Of a stretch of 20,596 nucleotides of DNA, positions 13,057 through 19,591 are shown piece after piece. A program made the position numbers and the translations under genes. Numbering within the stretch: the stretch's first letter is position 1; each line of letters opens with the position of its first letter. The notes beneath the pieces are model-generated. The model made no database searches. It was not told where the DNA came from and saw nothing but the letters and a program-made list of their open reading frames with translations. The DNA comes from Patescibacteria group bacterium (lineage in GTDB: Bacteria; Patescibacteriota; Kazan-3B-28), in assembly GCA_022703745.1 (NCBI GenBank), contig JAKLDB010000004.1, positions 1-20,596 on the forward strand, given 5' to 3'.

Positions 13057-14553
13057 CTACTGAACGACGACGGGGGTATCTCCCGTCAACTGATGGTTCG
13101 TCCAGGTAATCGTTACCGACACTCGGAAAGAACCAATTCCTGCTAACGCGGAGTAGAAATACCCCGTGTTGGGATTAATTGCCCCACTCGCAGTGGAGGA
13201 CCACACAATCGTGGCCCCCGATGGTATCGGAAGCTCGGTCAGCCCATCCGCCGCATAAATGCGGCAAATGAACTGTTGTTCGTCACCCATCCCAACATTC
13301 AATGTCGGGTTCTGCGGGGTGATGAACAACGTTGCCCCTTGGTAGGGGTCAACCGGCGGCGCATTAACAGTCACGGTAACCCCCGTGGCTGACATCGCCG
13401 TTGCTCCGTCGTCATCCGTAACTCGGAGCCATACCGAGTAGTCACCCGGTGTGTCGTAAACATTATCCATGGTTATTCCTCCGACATCAGCGTGTCCGCC
13501 TCCGCCGTAGAAAAACCACTCGTACTTAACAATGTCACCGTCAGGATCGTAAGAACCACTTCCGTCCGCATGGACAGTTAGTGGCGCGTTGCCGCTAGTA
13601 GGATTCACAGTAAGAATCGCCACTGGCGGCTTGTTCACCGGCGGGTTTACCGTTTTCAGATGAACAGTGTGGGATTTTGTATTCCCACAACCATCAGAGA
13701 CGATAACAACAAGATTGGCGCTCGGCATCGTTATAGTAAACGAGCCGTCACCACAACCGCTCTTCGAACCTCCTGCCCAGCTGGCTTCCCAGCCCTCTGG
13801 ACAGTTGCTCGCGACTTGAATCGTAATCATATCACCGACCTCGGCTTCCGCCGGGCCAGAGATATTCAGGGTAACTGTCGGGGGGGGTGGCGTGATTCCC
13901 GCATCAGTAGCGAGAATGATCCCAGCAGAGTCGCTGGGACAAATTGCTAACGCCAGCAAGAAGCCAGCGCCAGCCCAAAGCAAGTCGTCATTATCCGACC
14001 CTCCTCCAGAAATACTCTGCTGTGCCCGCGCTGCCGCAAGCCGGCCATTTACGTAGCCAACTAAATCGGCAGGGGCAATTTCTGCCCTTACCGATAGGTC
14101 ATACTTTCCTCCCGGAGGGAGGTCGGAGTCGGCAACGGTAATCTGAGCCAACGTTGACTCAAGATTAATGGTCCGAGCAGCGTTGTCCTCGTCGAGCCCT
14201 TTCAGGCACCACGAAAACCTCATCCCAGGAATCATGGTGATTTCTTCCCGCCGATAAGTGCCGTCGGGCTGAAGCAACCAGGCCCATGCCCGTGCGACGA
14301 AGTTTTTCGCCTCGCCGGGGGCCAGGTGAACGGTCGTTCCGTCGTGGAGATTAATCGTGTCATCGATGGCACGATATATCCCCACTTCGATTACCGTCCC
14401 GTTCGACAACGATTTAGCGGCATCCATGATGGTTGCCGCATCATTCGGGACGGTCGGGACAGTTGTAGTCCCACCACCACCGCCACCACCGCAGGAATCA
14501 ATGACGAAAATCACAACAAGTAGGGCTACGAGAGCCCACATGTGCTTTGCCAT
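13057..14553 (-). CDS. PKD-domain lipoprotein, GC-rich
   Basis: From the ATG at 14553 (AGGAGG 6 nt upstream) the product has 498 aa; an upstream frame extension to 14586 lacks support. The first 20 residues are hydrophobic and end in IDSC, a lipobox-like site with Cys21 followed by seven Gly, so the protein is probably lipidated and tethered outside the membrane. A first domain of unknown type covers about 35-180. A short hydrophobic patch (about 190-205) follows, then a beta domain with paired Cys (about 228-300) and a PKD domain (about 308-397, with GSGSYDPDGDIVKYEW and YDTPGDYSVWLRVTDDDG). A last Ig-like domain (about 405-498) ends the chain. PKD modules usually serve surface adhesion. Sampled GC of about 50-57% is well above the neighbours' 40-43%, suggesting transfer. 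Confidence 0.85.
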   Translation of the reverse strand: MAKHMWALVALLVVIFVIDSCGGGGGGGTTTVPTVPNDAATIMDAAKSLSNGTVIEVGIYRAIDDTINLHDGTTVHLAPGEAKNFVARAWAWLLQPDGTYRREEITMIPGMRFSWCLKGLDEDNAARTINLESTLAQITVADSDLPPGGKYDLSVRAEIAPADLVGYVNGRLAAARAQQSISGGGSDNDDLLWAGAGFLLALAICPSDSAGIILATDAGITPPPPTVTLNISGPAEAEVGDMITIQVASNCPEGWEASWAGGSKSGCGDGSFTITMPSANLVVIVSDGCGNTKSHTVHLKTVNPPVNKPPVAILTVNPTSGNAPLTVHADGSGSYDPDGDIVKYEWFFYGGGGHADVGGITMDNVYDTPGDYSVWLRVTDDDGATAMSATGVTVTVNAPPVDPYQGATLFITPQNPTLNVGMGDEQQFICRIYAADGLTELPIPSGATIVWSSTASGAINPNTGYFYSALAGIGSFRVSVTITWTNHQLTGDTPVVVQ

Positions 14554-14557
14554 CTTG

Positions 14558-14565
14558 CACCTCCT
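14558..14565 (-). promoter_or_regulatory. Shine-Dalgarno site of the PKD lipoprotein gene
   Basis: AGGAGGTG on the minus strand, a full match to the anti-Shine-Dalgarno sequence, with AGGAGG ending 6 nt before ATG at 14553. It decides this start over the upstream alternative at 14586. Confidence 0.85.
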
Positions 14566-14585
14566 AGTGCATAGCTGGTGTGACA

Positions 14586-14982
14586 TTGGGCTCTCCGCCC
14601 TCTGCCACCGCTGATTAGCAAGATCAGCGTGACAATATCAGCCCAACCAGTTTCTGGCCGAGCTGAACCAAAGCGGAATGCATTCCGCCCAGCACTCCAG
14701 TGAAGAGAAGGTGTCGATCCTTAAATTGAAGCCCTTAAAGATTAGTTCAAAAACTTCCAGACCTTAACCTCTGCATCACCAGAGTGCTGAGCGCAAATTC
14801 TTCCGCATTTACATCTGCCAAACAAAAACCCAGCGCGCCCCCAGCGTGTTGGTATCATTTGTTTTAACAGGTTGTAAATTGTCACATCATTGCTCTTGTT
14901 TCGCCACTTCTTTCCGTTGTTGTCATTGTGGTTTATCAACTAAGCAATTTGTCGATGTGCGATAGGCCGCTCGGCCTGCTTA
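14586..14982 (-). ncRNA. Long structured leader or small RNA region upstream of the PKD lipoprotein
   Basis: This stretch of about 400 nt has no supportable gene but several perfect inverted repeats: AGGCCG-ct-CGGCCT (14964-14977) directly at the predicted 5' end, a 16-bp palindrome GCGGAATGCATTCCGC (14673-14688), CGCTGAT/ATCAGCG (14609-14615 with 14623-14629), and an enclosing TTGGGCT/AGCCCAA pair (14586-14592 with 14640-14646). The last fold ends about 20 nt before the ribosome site. It does not match tmRNA, RNase P, SRP or 6S RNA as far as I can tell. It is either a long 5' leader of the PKD gene or holds an independent small RNA. Confidence 0.45.
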
Positions 14983-14986
14983 TGAC

Positions 14987-15016
14987 CATACTAGAGTAGT
15001 ATGAGCATTTTGTCAA
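14987..15016 (-). promoter_or_regulatory. Promoter with overlapping palindromic operator upstream of the PKD leader
   Basis: Minus-strand perfect -35 TTGACA (15016-15011), a 17-nt spacer and -10 TAGTAT (14993-14988). A perfect 7-3-7 palindrome CATACTA-gag-TAGTATG (14987-15003) covers the -10 and half the spacer, the usual place for a repressor dimer. Start is predicted near 14981. No regulator is encoded next to it. Confidence 0.65.
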
Positions 15017-15086
15017 GCAGAAAGTGGCTCTAGGAGCATAAAATCCCCTGTTTTACCCATCCAACCAACCCATATCTGATAGTTCC

Positions 15087-15115
15087 TTGACAAACAGCCC
15101 CCTAGGTGTCATAAT
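15087..15115 (+). promoter_or_regulatory. Candidate plus-strand promoter at the 3' end of secA
   Basis: TTGACA (15087-15092), a 17-nt spacer and CATAAT (15110-15115) point into the antisense strand of secA. The site also contains TGACA/TGTCA (15088-15092 with 15107-15111), so it could be part of a weak secA 3' fold instead. No clear terminator for secA is otherwise visible in 15017-15118. Confidence 0.3.
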
Positions 15116-15118
15116 ACC

Positions 15119-17698
15119 CTATTTTCCACAACACTTCTTGTATTTAATTGGTCTGCCGTTCGCATCCTTCGCCCCACACGGACAGGGATCATTCCGTCCC
15201 ACTTTCTCTTTCTGCTCTTTTGGATCTCTCACCGCCCCACTCTCTTGCACAGATTGTCCCTTAGAGAGATCTTTTTCTTCTTCCTTGAAATCTCCCGTTG
15301 GTTCTTCTGCTCCTTTTAGCGCCAAATTCTTTTTTTCTTCCATTTCCCTCTGCCTACTCTGCTCTGCAGTATTCACTATCCGTACTTTGTAGATCATGCG
15401 GGTGGTATCAAACGCAATTGCGCCTTGTAGCCTCTGAAACATTGCATATGCTTCTTGTTTGTATTCCACTAATGGATCTCTCTGGCCATATCCCTGCAGA
15501 CCAATAGACTCCCGCATCTTCGTCATAGCATCGATATGTTCCATCCACAAAATATCCATTACCCGAAGAAGTACAGCTCTTTCCCCTTGCCTAAAATTGT
15601 CCCCGCCTCCTGCTTCCTGCTCTTTCCCTTCATATTGCTTCTTTGCTTCTTCAATGAGTAGTTCGCTAATCTTTTCTGGGCTACCAGCACCTTCAATTTC
15701 TTTTTGCAAAGAACTGCCTACTGGGAAAATGTTGTTCACATTTTCTAGTAGCATCTTCAAATCGGCAGAATAAGTATTAGAAAGTAATCTCAGTTGTTCG
15801 AAAATATAGCCCTGCACTGTCTCCTTCAGATCTCCTTCGTCTAGAATAGTTTGTCTTTGCCGATATATCGTTGCTCTATGGCGATTCATTACATCGTCGT
15901 ATTCCACTACTCGTTTGCGGATATCGAAGTTGTGTCCCTCCACCCGCTTCTGTGCCGATTCAATACTAGAAGTAATCCACTTGTGTTCGAGTGGCTGGTC
16001 TTCTGGAATCTTCAAGGTCTTCATCATGGATTTCAAACGCTCACTTCCAAACAACCTCATTAGTTCATCTTCCAAAGACACAAAGAATTGTGTACTTCCA
16101 GGATCTCCTTGCCGACCAGCCCGTCCACGAAGCTGATTATCTATCCTTCGGGATTCATGCCTCTCGGTACCAATAATATGTAAGCCCCCAAGCTCTCGCA
16201 CTCCTTCGCCAAGCTTAATATCCGTGCCTCGTCCCGCCATGTTTGTAGCAATGGTCACCATTCCTTTCTGCCCAGCATCTTTTACAATCTCTGCTTCCCG
16301 TTCGTGATGTTTCGCATTCAAAACATTGTGAGGTACACCCTCTACTTTCAACATATCGGAAAGAAGTTCCGATTTTTCAATCGCAATAGTACCAACCAAA
16401 ACTGGCTGGCCAGTTTCGTGCCTTCTTTGGATTTCTTTGACCACTGCCTGAAACTTCGCCCGCTCATTTATGTAAATCAAATCATTCAGATCAGCTCTCA
16501 CCATCGGCTGATTAGTCGGAATCACCACTACTTCCAATCCGTATATTTTCCAAAACTCTTCTTCTTCCGTTTTGGCAGTACCGGTCATTCCGCCCAGCTT
16601 GTCGAACAATCTAAAATAATTCTGGAAAGTAATCGTCGCCAAAGTCTTGCTTTCCCGTTTCACCTCCACCCCTTCTTTTGCCTCAATTGCTTGGTGAAGC
16701 CCTTCAGAATATCTTCGACCTTGCATCAGGCGGCCAGTGAATTCATCTACAATCAGCACCTCACCGTCTTTCACTACATAATCGACATCTTTTTTGTACA
16801 TCGCTTCTGCCCGAAGCGCTTGTTCAATGTGATGAGCCAATAAAATATTTCCGGACTCATAAATATCACCAATGCCAAGAAGTTTCTGGATTTTCTCAAT
16901 TCCCGCTTCAGTTAAAATAGCTGACTTAGTTTTTTCATCGGTCGTGTAATCTACATCCTTGGCAAGTTGCGGTACTAGTGCGGCAAATTGTTTGTAATGT
17001 TGAGTCGATTCCTCATCTGGTGCAGAGATAATCAAAGGAGTTCTGGCTTCGTCTACCAAAATAGAGTCCACCTCGTCCACAATCGCAAAGTTTAGCCCAC
17101 GCTGGACTTGGTCTTCTTTGCTTCCCGCCATATTGTCTCGTAGATAATCAAAACCGAATTCGTTGTTTGTTCCGTAAGTAATATCAGCCGCATACGCCAA
17201 CTTCCTCTCTGCAGGACTAGTGTCGTGAGTAATCACACCAACTGTCAGCCCTAAGAACTCATAGACCTTCCCCATCCATTCCGAGTCACGTTTTGCGAGA
17301 TAATCGTTCACGGTCACAACATGCACACCTTTCCCACTTAAAGCATTCAAATACACTGGCAAAGTTGCCACCAAAGTTTTTCCTTCACCCGTTCTCATCT
17401 CTGCAATCTTTCCTTGGTGAAGTGCCGCACCTCCCATTAGCTGAACATCGAAGTGCCGTTCACCTAATACCCGACTAGCCACTTCTCTTACCACTGCAAA
17501 AGCTTCCGGTAAGATATCATCTAATGTTTTGCCGTTTACTAACTGCTCCTTGAAGTATTCTGTCTTTGCTTTCAGTTCTTCATCTGATAACGGCTGAATA
17601 GCAGATTCGAATGCATTGACCCGATCAACAATCGGCTTCAGTTTCTTTATCGCCTGTTTGTTCGGATCCCCCAAAATCCGCTCTAAAAATTTCACCAT
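15119..17698 (-). CDS. secA: Preprotein translocase ATPase SecA
   Basis: The 859-aa motor drives unfolded preproteins through SecYEG. Seen in order: N-terminal LGDPNKQAIKKL, Walker A MRTGEGKT (101-108), the TYGTNNEFGFDYLRDNM block (174-190), DEVD (208-211) with ILVDEARTPLIIS, TGTAKTEEEEF, the second motor domain with NMAGRGTDIKLG and the GRAGRQGDPGS motif, and a C-terminal SEC-C zinc tail with C839, C841, C856 and C857. The Cys pairs are separated by 14 residues, longer than the usual 8. The length is typical. It begins 2 nt after the doc stop with only a weak GAAGAA upstream, so translation probably depends on read-through from the toxin-antitoxin genes or serS. Confidence 0.98.
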   Translation of the reverse strand: MVKFLERILGDPNKQAIKKLKPIVDRVNAFESAIQPLSDEELKAKTEYFKEQLVNGKTLDDILPEAFAVVREVASRVLGERHFDVQLMGGAALHQGKIAEMRTGEGKTLVATLPVYLNALSGKGVHVVTVNDYLAKRDSEWMGKVYEFLGLTVGVITHDTSPAERKLAYAADITYGTNNEFGFDYLRDNMAGSKEDQVQRGLNFAIVDEVDSILVDEARTPLIISAPDEESTQHYKQFAALVPQLAKDVDYTTDEKTKSAILTEAGIEKIQKLLGIGDIYESGNILLAHHIEQALRAEAMYKKDVDYVVKDGEVLIVDEFTGRLMQGRRYSEGLHQAIEAKEGVEVKRESKTLATITFQNYFRLFDKLGGMTGTAKTEEEEFWKIYGLEVVVIPTNQPMVRADLNDLIYINERAKFQAVVKEIQRRHETGQPVLVGTIAIEKSELLSDMLKVEGVPHNVLNAKHHEREAEIVKDAGQKGMVTIATNMAGRGTDIKLGEGVRELGGLHIIGTERHESRRIDNQLRGRAGRQGDPGSTQFFVSLEDELMRLFGSERLKSMMKTLKIPEDQPLEHKWITSSIESAQKRVEGHNFDIRKRVVEYDDVMNRHRATIYRQRQTILDEGDLKETVQGYIFEQLRLLSNTYSADLKMLLENVNNIFPVGSSLQKEIEGAGSPEKISELLIEEAKKQYEGKEQEAGGGDNFRQGERAVLLRVMDILWMEHIDAMTKMRESIGLQGYGQRDPLVEYKQEAYAMFQRLQGAIAFDTTRMIYKVRIVNTAEQSRQREMEEKKNLALKGAEEPTGDFKEEEKDLSKGQSVQESGAVRDPKEQKEKVGRNDPCPCGAKDANGRPIKYKKCCGK

Positions 17699-17700
17699 TC

Positions 17701-18135
17701 TTATTTTTCTTCAAATTTGATTAGACCCTTAACAATAGTCCGCTTCAGAAACTCCACTGCCTCCGTCTGAGCCGTACGCGGACTCCCCGCCACCCAGACA
17801 GCTACATCATAAAGCTCGTCTGGACTAATTCTAAGCCAGTATCCATTTCTCGACAAATAGACCAATAGAGCAGTCAGGGCAATTCGCTTATTACCATTTT
17901 GAAATGGATGGCTTTTGAGTAAAAAATAAAACAGTGCAGCCGCCTTAGCCGACACCCCGCGATAGAGCGGTTTGCCTCCGAAAGTTTGGAATGGCGCTCC
18001 CAATGCACCTTCTAATTTACCTGGATAACGAGTGGTCATCGGCGGAATCGGCTCTTCCCAGTCCAAAGCTACTGCCATGGCATAAGCAGTTCGTTCCACA
18101 TCCTCCAATGTTAGCCTTCTTACCGATCTAGCCAT
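17701..18135 (-). CDS. doc: Doc/Fic family toxin
   Basis: The 144-aa protein belongs to the death-on-curing branch of the Fic fold. The core motif is HPFQNGNKR (76-84), followed by IALTALLVYLSRNGY, the typical Doc helix. Doc enzymes have the HxFx(D/N)xNKR form, with Lys where Fic AMP-transferases have Gly, and phage P1 Doc phosphorylates EF-Tu and so stops translation. The catalytic His and the NKR end are kept; the acidic residue is Asn here, as in some Doc relatives. Its start overlaps the antitoxin gene by 8 nt and it ends 2 nt before secA, so it is translated within the same mRNA. Toxicity has not been shown and is inferred from the family and the paired HTH gene. Confidence 0.88.
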   Translation of the reverse strand: MARSVRRLTLEDVERTAYAMAVALDWEEPIPPMTTRYPGKLEGALGAPFQTFGGKPLYRGVSAKAAALFYFLLKSHPFQNGNKRIALTALLVYLSRNGYWLRISPDELYDVAVWVAGSPRTAQTEAVEFLKRTIVKGLIKFEEK

Positions 18136-18346
18136 CTCCGAGTCGCTTTAGTGTTTCTCCATATTCCTTTACCGCTCGGGCTACCGGCCGATTAATCAAA
18201 AAATCATCAAGTTCTTTCTGACTAATCACATAATTTCTACCAATTTTCTTAGCTGGAATCTTTCCCCTCTGAATCAAGCGCACTACTTGCACCCGACTAA
18301 TTCCTAACTGCTTTGCTACTTGGCTAACAGGAATCAAATTTTCCAT
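18128..18346 (-). CDS. Helix-turn-helix antitoxin paired with Doc
   Basis: The product (72 aa from ATG 18346) starts with an excisionase/MerR-like helix-turn-helix: LIPVSQVAKQLGISRVQVV then RLIQRGKIPAKKIGRNYVI at about 4-41, typical of HTH_17 proteins. A charged tail follows (ELDDFLINRPVARAVKEYGE, about 45-66), which by analogy with Phd is the likely toxin-binding segment. An in-frame ATG at 18352 would add two residues. The start at 18346 is preferred because the promoter -10 ends 6 nt before it, predicting a leaderless mRNA. A perfect 20-bp palindrome in that promoter is the likely operator for this protein. It replaces the usual Phd/AbrB-type antitoxin. It overlaps doc by 8 nt. Confidence 0.85.
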   Translation of the reverse strand: MENLIPVSQVAKQLGISRVQVVRLIQRGKIPAKKIGRNYVISQKELDDFLINRPVARAVKEYGETLKRLGDG

Positions 18347-18352
18347 ATACAT

Positions 18353-18381
18353 AATGTAACATATGTTACATTGCCAGTCAA
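18353..18381 (-). promoter_or_regulatory. Toxin-antitoxin promoter with 20-bp perfect palindromic operator
   Basis: Minus-strand -35 TTGACT (18381-18376), a 17-nt spacer and -10 TACATT (18358-18353). The palindrome AATGTAACATATGTTACATT (18353-18372) is perfect and covers most of the spacer and all of the -10, so a bound dimer would block RNA polymerase. The -35 lies 4 nt beyond the serS stop codon. The -10 ends 6 nt before ATG 18346, so the transcript is probably leaderless. Confidence 0.85.
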
Positions 18382-18384
18382 TCC

Positions 18385-19590
18385 CTATTTTATTTCATTG
18401 AAGCCTAAATACGGCTCAAGCGCCTTGGGGATTCTAATACTGCCATCTTCTTGCTGATGATTCTCCCAGAGTACCGCTAGAAGTCGCCCAATAGCAATTG
18501 CCGTACCATTCAGAGTGTGAACAAACTCAGACTTGCCATCTTTCTTGTATCGAACATTCCCCCTTCTTGCCTGCCAATCCGTGCAATTACTGCACGAATG
18601 TGTCTCCCTATAACGTTTTTGCGAAGGAATCCAACTTTCCAAATCAATTGTCTTAGCACTTGCCATACTTAGATCTCCTGCTGCCAACATTACTTTCTGG
18701 TACGGAATTTCTAGTGCTTGTAAAATCTCTTCTTCAATTGCCACCAAAAATTCATGCTCCTTCTCGGAGTTCTCGGGCGCCACAAAAGAAAACATCTCCA
18801 CTTTATCGAATTGATGTGTCCGAATAATCCCTTTTACATCTTTGCCGTAGCTCCCCGCCTCTCTTCTAAAACAAGTTGAAAAACTAGCATATCTTTTTGG
18901 CACTTCAATCGTTTCATCTAAGTGGTAAGCCAGCATGCTTTGTTCGGAAGTACCGATAAGATACAAATCATCTTGAGTCTTGTAAACTTCGTCTTTTGCT
19001 TTCCCCAAATATCCCCCTGCATTCATCGCTTTCTCATTCAAGAGCTGTGGTCCAAGCAAAAATTCAAACCCTTTCTTGCCTAAAACTTCTAAAACAAAAT
19101 TGACTAATGCAAATTCCAACTGTACTGCTTGGTTTTTTAGAAAGTAAAATCTTGCTCCAGAAACTTTCGCTCCCCCTTCAATATCCAGAATATTAAGAGC
19201 ACTCCCCAATGTAATGTGGTCCTTAGGATTCTTTATTTCCACTGGCTTTCCATTCTGTCCCAACACTTTCCCGTCTTCTTCTCCGCCATCTGGCACATCT
19301 GCCAAAGGAAGATTTGGAACCTCCTCTGAAAGCTTCTCTAATTTCTCTGCTAATTCATCCAATTCCTTTTCCTGCTTCTCTAAGTCCTTGCCAATCTTCT
19401 TCCCCGCCTCAATATCTTTAGCCTTAGCAGCTGCATTCTTATCTGCCCTAAGAGTCTCAACTGTCTGCAATAGCTTGGCATATTCGCCACCAAGCTGAAC
19501 TAGCTTATCTATGTCAACCTTAGCGCCTTTGCGCTTAAGGCCCCTATCCCATTCATCCAGATTGTTTGTAATCGCTTTAAAATCCAACAT
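18385..19590 (-). CDS. serS: Seryl-tRNA synthetase
   Basis: This 401-aa class II synthetase charges tRNA-Ser and also tRNA-Sec where present. The N-terminal helical arm (about 28-92, two antiparallel charged helices) grips the long variable arm of tRNA-Ser. Motif 2 is FSTCFRREAGSYGKDVKG to FDKVEMF (237-267); motif 3 is LNGTAIAIGRLLAVLWEN (360-377); the Ser-binding TSEQSMLAYH is at 214-223. Total length is slightly below the usual 425-430. The ATG starts 1 nt after the lysS stop, so the two are cotranslated. It ends just before the antitoxin promoter, with no terminator in the 30-nt gap. Confidence 0.97.
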   Translation of the reverse strand: MLDFKAITNNLDEWDRGLKRKGAKVDIDKLVQLGGEYAKLLQTVETLRADKNAAAKAKDIEAGKKIGKDLEKQEKELDELAEKLEKLSEEVPNLPLADVPDGGEEDGKVLGQNGKPVEIKNPKDHITLGSALNILDIEGGAKVSGARFYFLKNQAVQLEFALVNFVLEVLGKKGFEFLLGPQLLNEKAMNAGGYLGKAKDEVYKTQDDLYLIGTSEQSMLAYHLDETIEVPKRYASFSTCFRREAGSYGKDVKGIIRTHQFDKVEMFSFVAPENSEKEHEFLVAIEEEILQALEIPYQKVMLAAGDLSMASAKTIDLESWIPSQKRYRETHSCSNCTDWQARRGNVRYKKDGKSEFVHTLNGTAIAIGRLLAVLWENHQQEDGSIRIPKALEPYLGFNEIK

Positions 19591-19591
19591 G

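Noticed and set aside
14742..14939. Minus-strand 65-codon open frame with a CKCGRIC cluster in the PKD leader
   Set aside because: It needs a TTG start, has no ribosome site, no recognisable family, and lies within a stretch better explained by RNA folds.
14586..14982. Known housekeeping RNA (tmRNA, RNase P, SRP, 6S) in the untranslated stretch
   Set aside because: No tRNA-like ends, no conserved RNase P or SRP core motifs were found; only hairpins can be supported.
16304..16843. Plus-strand 179-codon open frame
   Set aside because: It is opposite the secA motor domain and Phe/His-rich, as expected from reading the antisense of Lys/Glu-rich coding sequence.
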